Shown: in pieces, positions 25,989 to 33,089 of the stretch | Position numbering within the stretch: position 1 is the first letter of the stretch | Layout of the letters: each line of letters starts with the position of its first letter | Assembly: GCA_020629335.1 (NCBI GenBank) | Contig: JAHDDN010000008.1 | Location: 1 to 34,335 of the forward strand | DNA: 34,335 nt | From: Chitinophagales bacterium | GTDB taxonomy: Bacteria > Bacteroidota > Bacteroidia > Chitinophagales > UBA2359 | Direction: 5' to 3' | Notes under the pieces: generated by a model | What the model was told of the DNA's origin: nothing | The model's database searches: none | The model's input: the letters and a program-made list of their open reading frames with translations, nothing else | Program-made: the position numbers and the translations under genes

Positions 25989-26074
25989 TACCCAGGGCGG
26001 GACTTGAACCCGCACGAGCATCGCTGCTCACTGGATTTTAAGTCCAGCGTGTCTACCAATTCCACCACCTGGGC
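25989..26074 (-). tRNA. tRNA-Leu (UAA)
   Basis: The minus strand folds as an 86-nt class II tRNA. Acceptor stem GCCCAGG pairs with CCTGGGT (with a G-U closing pair). The D-arm contains TGGTAGAC. The anticodon stem CTGGA/TCCAG has loop CTTAAAA, giving anticodon TAA. A long variable arm (TGAGCAGCGATGCTCGT) identifies Leu, and the T-arm has GGTTCAAGTCC. The 3' CCA is not encoded. It follows tRNA-Gly by 33 nt. Confidence 0.97.
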
Positions 26075-26107
26075 AGTTTCTTTTAAAGCCCTAAGGGCAA
26101 AAAAAAG

Positions 26108-26180
26108 AGCGGAAGACGAGACTCGAACTCGCGACCCCAACCTTGGCAAGGTTGTGCTCTACCAACTGAGCTACTTCCGC
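26108..26180 (-). tRNA. tRNA-Gly (GCC)
   Basis: The minus strand folds as a 73-nt tRNA with acceptor GCGGAAG/CTTCCGC, D-arm AGCTCAGTTGGTAGAGC, anticodon stem-loop around TTGCCAA with anticodon GCC, and T-arm GTTCGAGTC. The 3' CCA is not encoded. It is the first gene of the two-tRNA unit. Confidence 0.97.
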
Positions 26181-26221
26181 TTAAATGCTACGTTAATTAT
26201 GTACTATTTCCGTAGCGAGTG

Positions 26222-26253
26222 CAAATATATAGCATCCATTTTAACTGACCAAA
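26222..26253 (-). promoter_or_regulatory. Promoter of the tRNA-Gly/tRNA-Leu unit
   Basis: On the minus strand, TTTG (26250-26253) and TATATTTG (26222-26229) are separated by 20 nt, matching the Bacteroidota -33 TTTG and -7 TAnnTTTG boxes. The -7 box lies 41 nt before tRNA-Gly. Confidence 0.75.
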
Positions 26254-26318
26254 TTTTGGGCAAACTTTTTTGTTTTTTTTTTCATTTTTCTCAACTATTA
26301 CGTTTAGACAGCTTTTTT

Positions 26319-26379
26319 GCGTTAGGGATAGAAGCGGTATGGAGCGTGATGAAGTAGCTTACGCAGCTTAGGAACGCCC
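26319..26379 (+). repeat. Structured dispersed repeat, short variant copy E
   Basis: It begins GCGTTAGGGATAGAAGCGG and ends GGAACGCCC. The opening matches copies A-D except that the closing helix is GCGTT/AACGC instead of GGCTT/AAGCC, a double compensatory change. The middle of the larger copies (TATGTGGC/GCCACATA and CGGACAGCCCGACC) is missing. It lies just after the mutS stop. Confidence 0.7.
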
Positions 26380-26386
26380 TTTTTAT

Positions 26387-29005
26387 TTATCCTTCAATTT
26401 GGCTTTTGATTTCTTGGAGTTTGAGTAGTGCTTCAATGGGAGTCAGGGTATTGATATCTAAATCTTTTAGCGTTTCTTTGATGCTTTTAATAGATGGATC
26501 ATCCATTTGGAAAATGCTGAGTTGGAAATTATCCTTTTGGGGCATTTTCTTTAGCGTTTGGTCAATATCTTGATTATTCATGCCCTTTTTTTCTAACTCC
26601 GCTAGTATTTCATTGGCTCTTTGGATGATTTTTTTAGGCATTCCTGCCATTTTAGCGACATGAATACCGAAACTGTGCTTGACGCCTCCTGGGAGTAATT
26701 TTCTTAGAAAGATCACTTGATTATTGACTTCTCGGGTCGAAACGCTGAAGTTCTTAATGCGTTCAAACCTATTTGAGAGCTCTGTTAATTCGTGGTAGTG
26801 AGTGGCGAAAAGTGTCTTTGGACGAGCATTGGGATCTTGGTGAAGGTACTCTGTCAAGGCCCATGCGATGGAAATTCCATCATAAGTACTGGTGCCTCTT
26901 CCGATCTCATCTAGCAAAATGAGGCTTCGATGCGTGATATTATTCATAATGCTGGCTGTCTCATTCATTTCTACCATAAAGGTGGATTCGCCTGAGGAAA
27001 TATTATCAGACGCCCCTACCCTTGTGAAGATTTTATCGACTAAGCCTATTTTGGCACTATCGGCAGGAATGAAAGAACCCATCTGCGCCATGAGCACGAT
27101 CAAGGCCGTTTGGCGCAATAAGGCTGACTTACCTGCCATATTGGGGCCTGTCACGATGATGATTTGTTGAGTTTCGTCATCTAAGTAGACATCATTAGCC
27201 ACATAGCTTTCGCCTAAAGGCATTTGTTGTTCAATCACTGGGTGGCGACCTGCTTTGATATCTAATTGAAAGCCCTCATTCATTTCGGGCTTGCAGTAAT
27301 CGTTTTGTTCGGCTGTTTGCGCAAAGGATAATAAACAATCTAACCTGGCTATTTGGAAAGCATTGAGTTGAATAGGTCGAATATACTCATTTAGACTTTG
27401 GACGAGTTCTTCATATAAGCGACCTTCTAATAATAGAATCTTGTCTTCTGCTCCAAATATCTTGGATTCATAGGTTTTGAGTTCTTCCGTGATATATCGC
27501 TCTGCGCTTGTGAGGGTTTGCTTGCGTATCCACTCTGGCGGAACCTCATCCTTATACTTATTAGTTACTTCTAAATAATAACCAAATACATTATTAAAGC
27601 CAATCTTTAGAGATTTGATGCCTGTTCGCTCGCTTTCCCTTTGTTGGATTTCCAGTAAAATCTCTTTACCTGAATGTACGACTCTTCTTAATTCGTCCAG
27701 TTCTTTGGAAACACCATCGGCAATAACGCCTCCTTTGGCTACTTGTACTGGCGGATCTTCTGTGAGTTCTCTGGCTATTCGATCTCTGGCACTAGCGCAA
27801 ATATTGAGGTGCTCGCCTATGACATTTAGATGATTGATTTTTGCTTTTTCACATAGCGCCTTAACTGGTTCAATAGCAGAAAGGGCTTTTTGTAGTTGTA
27901 GTACTTGCCTTGGATTGATACGGTTAGTGGGCACTCTGGCTATTAAGCGCTCAATATCGCCTATTTGTTTGATGTGGGTTCTTAATTCGTCCGCTTCTTC
28001 TTTGTTGTTTAACAAATACTCTACTATATCCAACCTTTGCTGAATAGGTTTCATCAGCTTCAAGGGCAAAGCCATCCATTTCTTTAATAAACGCGAGCCC
28101 ATAGGCGTGATACTTTTATCCATCACATGAATCAAAGGCGTACCGCTATCAAATGGACTGTATAATAATTCCAGGTTTCGAATGGTGAATCTATCTAACC
28201 ATAAATATTTATCTGCTTTGATGCGTCGGAGTGCTGTGATATGTTCTAATTTAGAATGTGCTGACTCCTTAAGATAATGAATGATCGCACCTGCTGCTAT
28301 AATACCACTTTTCAAATCTTCTACACCAAACCCTTTAAATGAGGTCGTCTTAAACTGACTCAATAGGCTTTCATTGGCGTAATCTTCTTTATACACCCAT
28401 TCGTCAATACAGAAGGTGTAGTAATCGCCATTAAAGGCTTCATCAAATCGAGCTTTCTCAGTCTTAGAGAAAATAATTTCGGCTGGTCTCAAACTCTGGA
28501 AAAGCTTTTCAATATATTCTGCATCTCCTTCTGCTAATAAAAATTCACCTGTTGAAATGTCTACAAAAGAAACACCTATTGTTTTTTTGCCAAAATGCAA
28601 GGACGCCAAATAATTATTGCTGGCATGCTCCAAGATATTTTCATTCATCGCCAATCCAGGTGTTACCAATTCAGTCACGCCTCTCTTAACGATCTTTTTT
28701 GTTTTCTTAGGATCTTCTAATTGTTCACAAATCGCTACTCGATAACCCGCTTTCACTAATTTGGGCAAATAAGTATTCAAAGCATGATGCGGAAAGCCCG
28801 CCAATTCAATCGCAGCAGCAGACCCATTGGCTCTTTTAGTCAAAGTGATGCCCAAGGCTTTGGAAGACAAAATAGCATCATTCCCAAAGGTCTCATAAAA
28901 ATCACCCACTCTAAATAACAAAATCGCATCTGGGTATTTAGCCTTAATACGATTAAATTGCTTCATCAAAGGAGTTTCTTTCTTCGTCTTCGTCGTCTTT
29001 GCCAT
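26387..29005 (-). CDS. mutS: DNA mismatch repair protein MutS
   Basis: MutS recognises mismatches and small loops and recruits MutL in an ATP-dependent way. The 872-aa product has the mismatch-reading Phe-x-Glu in GDFYETF near residue 37, the connector and lever domains, and the C-terminal ATPase: Walker A GPNMAGKS near 620-627, Walker [15 protein letters not shown], and [10 protein letters not shown]. Length is that of MutS1. It is a single gene, not linked to mutL. A tRNA pair lies downstream on the same strand, separated by the copy E repeat, and a repeat-filled gap of 1.1 kb lies upstream. Confidence 0.97.
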   Translation of the reverse strand: MAKTTKTKKETPLMKQFNRIKAKYPDAILLFRVGDFYETFGNDAILSSKALGITLTKRANGSAAAIELAGFPHHALNTYLPKLVKAGYRVAICEQLEDPKKTKKIVKRGVTELVTPGLAMNENILEHASNNYLASLHFGKKTIGVSFVDISTGEFLLAEGDAEYIEKLFQSLRPAEIIFSKTEKARFDEAFNGDYYTFCIDEWVYKEDYANESLLSQFKTTSFKGFGVEDLKSGIIAAGAIIHYLKESAHSKLEHITALRRIKADKYLWLDRFTIRNLELLYSPFDSGTPLIHVMDKSITPMGSRLLKKWMALPLKLMKPIQQRLDIVEYLLNNKEEADELRTHIKQIGDIERLIARVPTNRINPRQVLQLQKALSAIEPVKALCEKAKINHLNVIGEHLNICASARDRIARELTEDPPVQVAKGGVIADGVSKELDELRRVVHSGKEILLEIQQRESERTGIKSLKIGFNNVFGYYLEVTNKYKDEVPPEWIRKQTLTSAERYITEELKTYESKIFGAEDKILLLEGRLYEELVQSLNEYIRPIQLNAFQIARLDCLLSFAQTAEQNDYCKPEMNEGFQLDIKAGRHPVIEQQMPLGESYVANDVYLDDETQQIIIVTGPNMAGKSALLRQTALIVLMAQMGSFIPADSAKIGLVDKIFTRVGASDNISSGESTFMVEMNETASIMNNITHRSLILLDEIGRGTSTYDGISIAWALTEYLHQDPNARPKTLFATHYHELTELSNRFERIKNFSVSTREVNNQVIFLRKLLPGGVKHSFGIHVAKMAGMPKKIIQRANEILAELEKKGMNNQDIDQTLKKMPQKDNFQLSIFQMDDPSIKSIKETLKDLDINTLTPIEALLKLQEIKSQIEG

Positions 29006-29210
29006 TATAAATAGTCGTTAGTCTGTTAGTAGTTGGTACCTTAGTATATTGATTAAATTGGGGATTAGTTGAGTGTCAGTTGGTATACTACTTGACAATT
29101 TTATAACAACCATCCCTGCCCCCTCCTTTTTTAAGGAGGGGAAATATTTTTCTATCAGTTTGCTTTCTTTTCCAGTCGTATGTATAAGTTAGTTCGCATA
29201 TTCGATGAAT

Positions 29211-29370
29211 AAGTAAGTGGACCGAATTGCTCTTCATTTATGACTGCTTCTTTTTCACTTATGCTGCGTTAAATTTTCCTTAAATAGCACGGCTATGCTC
29301 GTCAAATTTGCCTTGCCTAAGTAAAAAAGAACCTGAGTCATAAAAGGAATTTAATTTTGTCCGCTTACTT
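29211..29370. repeat. 160-bp palindromic (MITE-like) element M1
   Basis: The ends are AAGTAAGTGGAC (29211-29222) and GTCCGCTTACTT (29359-29370), complementary apart from one G-T pair. The arms continue inward (TTTATGACT...AGTCATAAA; TTCTTTTT...AAAAAGAA). The centre, 29264-29316, is a 53-nt core starting CTGCGTTAAATT and ending TTTGCCTTGC that recurs inverted in M2. No ORF of note. Confidence 0.75.
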
Positions 29371-29399
29371 AATTGTTTATTTAATAGATCAATTAATTT

Positions 29400-29628
29400 G
29401 GGGCTTCCCGTACGTTCGTAAACGAAGTGTGCAGCACAAGCCAATTCATCATTATGCATTTATCATTAATCATTAGCCGAAGGCGCACGGTCGGGCTGTC
29501 CGCTCTTATGTGGCTATGCTGCTCCTACTCTGCTAAGTGCTGCTTGTCTGCCCTTCGGGCCAGCCGTCGCATCACTAAGCGCCGTAAGTCGCTGCATGGA
29601 CGCCACATACCGCTTCCATCCCTAAGCC
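29400..29628 (-). repeat. Structured dispersed repeat, copy D
   Basis: On the minus strand it runs GGCTTAGGGATGG to CGGGAAGCCCC, 229 bp, very close to copies A and B. Its variable arm closes with CCGTGCG and CGTACGG, where A and B have CCATGCG and CGCATGG, so pairing is kept with changed bases (one G-U). A spurious ORF crosses it. Confidence 0.85.
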
Positions 29629-29879
29629 GTTTTTTAGGCGTAAATGATGAGGTAATGAAACAAAAAACGGATTAATTTTCAAGCAATTTATCAATTTTTT
29701 CCGATAAAGCGCTGATTTCGTTTTCATTTTTAAAAATACAAATACCTAATTATCAGCCACTTATAAAAAAACTGATAATACTATGACTTTAAGAAGGCCC
29801 AATAAATTGCCTGATAGAGCGTTTAAAGAGTTATTCCCCAAATCATTTTTATCATTTACTTTTACACAAAGAATAATGA

Positions 29880-30041
29880 GTACACTGTAACATAAATTTT
29901 TTAATATTTTGGTCAAGGCTATTTTTAAATTTAGCAAGGCAAATTTGACGAGAATAGCCGTGCTTATTTAAGGAGAATTTAACGCAGTCTAAATTTAAAA
30001 AGAGACCACCAAAATTAAAACTTAATTATGTTACAGTGTAC
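29880..30041. repeat. 162-bp palindromic (MITE-like) element M2
   Basis: Perfect 16-bp terminal inverted repeats, GTACACTGTAACATAA (29880-29895) and its complement (30026-30041). The arms are AT-rich and complementary (TTTTAAATTTAG with CTAAATTTAAAA). The core 29934-29987 is the M1 core in inverse orientation, about 50 of 53 positions identical by eye. TGAG occurs just outside both ends and may be a target duplication. It lies 93 nt upstream of the response-regulator start. Confidence 0.8.
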
Positions 30042-30134
30042 TGAGTAGTTACAATTTTACTCAAAATTACTGACAAACATCCTTTTTATTGCATGTTTCG
30101 TTATTAAAATTACAAACATCTAAAATTTAGTACC

Positions 30135-30848
30135 ATGGATATTCGCATATTATTATTAGAAGACGAAGAAAATCTACAGCATGTCATCAAAATGAACCTT
30201 GAGTTAGAAGGCTATGAGGTAGTAGCAGTTAATAATGGCATTGATGCTGTTAAGGCTTTTAAGGAACAAAGATTCAATTTAGCAGTATTGGATATTATGG
30301 TACCTGATATGAATGGCTTAGAGGTCTGTGAGCAAATTCGTTTGGACGATCAAAAGACGCCAATTCTATTTTTGACAGCTAAAGATGAAACGAGTGATAA
30401 GGTAAAAGGCTTGAAGAAAGGAGCAGATGATTATATGACTAAGCCCTTTAATTTAGAGGAGTTTCTATTAAGAGTAAAGGTACTAATCAAGCATAGTTTG
30501 AAAGGGACGGAAGAAGAAAAAGAATTAATGACCTATCAATTTGGTGATAATTTGATCAATTTTAACACCTTTACTGCAGAAGGTCGAGAAGGAACAATTA
30601 GCTTAACTAAAAAAGAGCGAAAATTCTTAAAACTATTGATTGATCGACAAAATGAGGCGGTATCTCGTGAGCATATCTTGCAGTTTGTTTGGGGATATGA
30701 TGTTTGTCCTTCTACTCGTACGATTGATAACTTCATTCTTTCTTTCAGAAAGTACTTTGAAGTAGACCCTAAGAATCCTAAGTTTTTTCTATCAGTAAGA
30801 GGAGTGGGATATAAATTTTCTCCTCAAACACAGAGTACGACAGCTTAG
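30135..30848 (+). CDS. OmpR/PhoB-type response regulator (orphan)
   Basis: The 237-aa protein has an N-terminal receiver domain with the acidic pair Glu9-Asp10, phospho-acceptor Asp53 (VLDIMVPDMNG), Thr81 and Lys103 (DYMTKPF). A linker follows, then a C-terminal winged helix with SREHILQFVWGYD, STRTIDNFILSFRKYF and the final hairpin SVRGVGYKF. It should bind DNA as a dimer when phosphorylated. No histidine kinase lies next to it; the next gene is convergent and unrelated. Its target genes cannot be read from the sequence. A terminator follows 53 nt after the stop. Confidence 0.95.
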   Translation: MDIRILLLEDEENLQHVIKMNLELEGYEVVAVNNGIDAVKAFKEQRFNLAVLDIMVPDMNGLEVCEQIRLDDQKTPILFLTAKDETSDKVKGLKKGADDYMTKPFNLEEFLLRVKVLIKHSLKGTEEEKELMTYQFGDNLINFNTFTAEGREGTISLTKKERKFLKLLIDRQNEAVSREHILQFVWGYDVCPSTRTIDNFILSFRKYFEVDPKNPKFFLSVRGVGYKFSPQTQSTTA

Positions 30849-30901
30849 GACCTACAAAATCAAAATTTCGATTTTTGAGTAATTTTTTTTATTTCCCAAA
30901 T

Positions 30902-30933
30902 AGGCAAGCCTGAGCATGGCTTGCCTTTTTTAT
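30902..30933 (+). terminator. Intrinsic terminator between convergent genes
   Basis: AGGCAAGCC pairs with GGCTTGCCT (9 bp, 7-nt loop) and is followed by TTTTTATTT on the plus strand. It lies after the response regulator. The end of the convergent sulfatase gene is at 30930, so it overlaps that stop and may serve mainly the plus-strand gene. Confidence 0.88.
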
Positions 30934-32786
30934 TTCTGAATTTGAATTCCAAATTCTTCTCTGAGCTTATTTCTCAAAAGTGTTTTATGGCTAAGAAAAG
31001 CAGGATTATCAATTAAATTATTGGCCTCCTCTGGGTCGTGCTTGATATCAAATAAATCTTCTACTTTAGATTGATCGTTATAAATGTACTTATATATTCC
31101 TGTGTTATCGTGAAGTATCAAACCATACTTTTTAAAATGGTGTAATACTCTAAAATAGGGTAATTCAGGTGTTTGTTCCAGAGAGTGTCCATCCCAAACG
31201 GATGGTTTTTCAAGCCCTAATTTATCTAAAATAGTAGGTGCAATATCTGTTTGAGTTCCAAAACCCAAGTCTGCTTTTGCCAGCTCTTTAGTATCGTGAA
31301 AGAGTAGCGGAATATGTAAGCTTTCTCTGTACATGTCTTTCCCGTGTCCAAAATGTCCTCTTTCTCCTAATAACTCTCCATGATCAGAGGTAATTATTAG
31401 TAAGCAATCTTCCATAAAGCCTTTTTGTTCTAAGCGTTCATATATTTGACGGATAAAGTCATCAGCTTGCAATAGGCTATTATCGTAATTATTGCGCATG
31501 ATTATACTATCTGGCTTTAGGTAGGAAGTTTTGCCTGAAGGCTTAAACTCATTAAATTGAGATTCTTTTTTGCCTCCCGCATGAACACTCAACATATGCA
31601 TATAGAAAAAGGAAGGAGTACCATCATAATCAGGTATTTCATCTAAATACTCTAATATGATACGATCATCACTCATATTGAATTGATTTGAAAAAACGCC
31701 TTCATAATAGTAATCAATTTTTGTATAATGTTCATGTACTAAATGAAGCTGATACCAATCTTTATGTGAGCCTGTTAGTATAAAGTGGCTTCTATAACCT
31801 AGACGATCGAATAAATCTTGTAATTTAAAATTGGTAGGCCCTAATTTATTAATGGAGACGCCATTCAAAGTTCCCAAAATCCCATAATAGGAACTCGCCG
31901 TATTGGAAATAAAATGAGCTGTTTTTTGTAGTTGTTGTTTTTCGTGGAGACTTGCTAAGAAAGGAGTCGTCATTCTCTCATAACCATGAAAAGCAAGATT
32001 GCTATACCTTAGTGCATCTACCATGATTAAGACCACATTTTTAGGTTTAAAATCTTTAGGCGCACTATAACTTTCGTAGGCTTTTTTATGTTGATTAACC
32101 ATAGCCAATGGAATACCATTTTGCCATTTTTTAGTGGAGTTTCTTTGCGTAAATTTCATTATGGGTTCTCCTCTAAAAGCTAGAATATTTCTAATGTAAG
32201 TTTTATTCAATACTAAATAACCCATTCCTGACAAAATCAATATGATACCTAAAAGCAAGAAGATTGGACGCTTTATAAGCTGCTTTATTTTTGCACCAAT
32301 AGCAATAAAGCCTTTATTAATTATGCTAGAGAAATACAGCCCCCCAGCAATGATACTAAGCGGTAGTATTAAAGCCAATATATAAATAGGAGCGATATTA
32401 TAAGGTATGGCTTCAACTAAGTTTGGGATATCACTTGAAAATGTTTTGATAATGTACCAAGATATATTTTCTCCCCATTCATTTAGGCTCACATAATTCA
32501 AAATATAAATCGAACACAATAGCAATATAGCCAATCCCCATAAAAGTCCCCAGACATATCGAATCCATTTTTTTTCTTTCCAAAAATCAAACATCATCAT
32601 AAGGCTTGCAAACAAAATCCCTGATAGATAAAGAAAGCCAACGACCATTAAATGATCTCTAACAATGGTTAAAGAAAAACCAAAATACCATTTATAAAAT
32701 AGAATATAAATTACACTAATCGCAAAAGAAGCGAGTGTAAAAAGCAAGAAGGATTGAATGGGTGTATGGGAGGCATTCTTATTCAT
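30930..32786 (-). CDS. Membrane-anchored sulfatase-superfamily enzyme (LtaS/YejM-like layout)
   Basis: The 618-aa product has five predicted N-terminal membrane spans (about residues 11-32, 43-65, 77-98, 129-155, 173-192) and a C-terminal alkaline-phosphatase/sulfatase domain outside the membrane. Motifs are NVVLIMVDALRYSN with metal-binding Asp257, a nucleophile region SNTASSYYG without the Cys/Ser-x-Pro-x-Arg sulfatase signature, and ITSDHGELLGERGHFGHG with Asp468-His469. The layout resembles LtaS, YejM/PbgA and phosphoethanolamine transferases, so it may move or remove a head group on an envelope lipid or glycan. The substrate is not predictable. It is divergent from the phosphatase gene at 33090 and convergent with the response regulator. 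Confidence 0.85.
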   Translation of the reverse strand: MNKNASHTPIQSFLLFTLASFAISVIYILFYKWYFGFSLTIVRDHLMVVGFLYLSGILFASLMMMFDFWKEKKWIRYVWGLLWGLAILLLCSIYILNYVSLNEWGENISWYIIKTFSSDIPNLVEAIPYNIAPIYILALILPLSIIAGGLYFSSIINKGFIAIGAKIKQLIKRPIFLLLGIILILSGMGYLVLNKTYIRNILAFRGEPIMKFTQRNSTKKWQNGIPLAMVNQHKKAYESYSAPKDFKPKNVVLIMVDALRYSNLAFHGYERMTTPFLASLHEKQQLQKTAHFISNTASSYYGILGTLNGVSINKLGPTNFKLQDLFDRLGYRSHFILTGSHKDWYQLHLVHEHYTKIDYYYEGVFSNQFNMSDDRIILEYLDEIPDYDGTPSFFYMHMLSVHAGGKKESQFNEFKPSGKTSYLKPDSIIMRNNYDNSLLQADDFIRQIYERLEQKGFMEDCLLIITSDHGELLGERGHFGHGKDMYRESLHIPLLFHDTKELAKADLGFGTQTDIAPTILDKLGLEKPSVWDGHSLEQTPELPYFRVLHHFKKYGLILHDNTGIYKYIYNDQSKVEDLFDIKHDPEEANNLIDNPAFLSHKTLLRNKLREEFGIQIQK

Positions 32787-32800
32787 AGTTAAGCAAAAAG

Positions 32801-32962
32801 GTAACTATTCAGCATCAATCAATTTGGGCCTAAAAATGATCTTTTGCCGCCATACTTCCGCTTTTTTGCGTCCAATAGCGCTGCTATTAAACTTAAAAAG
32901 AGCGTCGTCTGACAACAAAATCTCTATTTTTATGCGCCAAAGCATTTATGCTGAACAGTTAC
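32801..32962. repeat. 162-bp palindromic (MITE-like) element M3
   Basis: The ends are GTAACTATTCAGCATCAAT (32801-32819) and ATTTATGCTGAACAGTTAC (32944-32962), complementary at 17 of 19 positions. The arms continue (CTAAAAATGATCTTTTG with CAAAATCTCTATTTTTA). The centre contains AATAGCGCTGCTATT. Length and layout match M1 and M2, but the core is only loosely similar. It occupies half of the gap between the divergent sulfatase and phosphatase genes. The rest of that gap, 32963-33089, shows no gene. Confidence 0.7.
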
Positions 32963-33089
32963 GTAAAAAGAAGGATTTGAAATTAACATTTGATAATATC
33001 TCTATACTTTGTCAGCTTGATTGTTTTTCAGAAAAGTATATTTTATTATTTTCATCATCATGCCTTAATCTACGAATAAAATTCTTGAA

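Noticed and set aside
26004..26357. 117-aa plus-strand ORF over the two tRNA genes
   Set aside because: It reads through both tRNA genes on the opposite strand and through the promoter and copy E.
26319..26379. Copy E as a simple rho-independent terminator for mutS
   Set aside because: The T-run (CCCTTTTTATTT) is on the plus strand, whereas mutS is on the minus strand; the sequence matches the repeat family instead.
29427..29675. 82-aa plus-strand ORF
   Set aside because: It is translated from repeat copy D; equivalent copies A-C do not keep this frame open, so it is not a gene.
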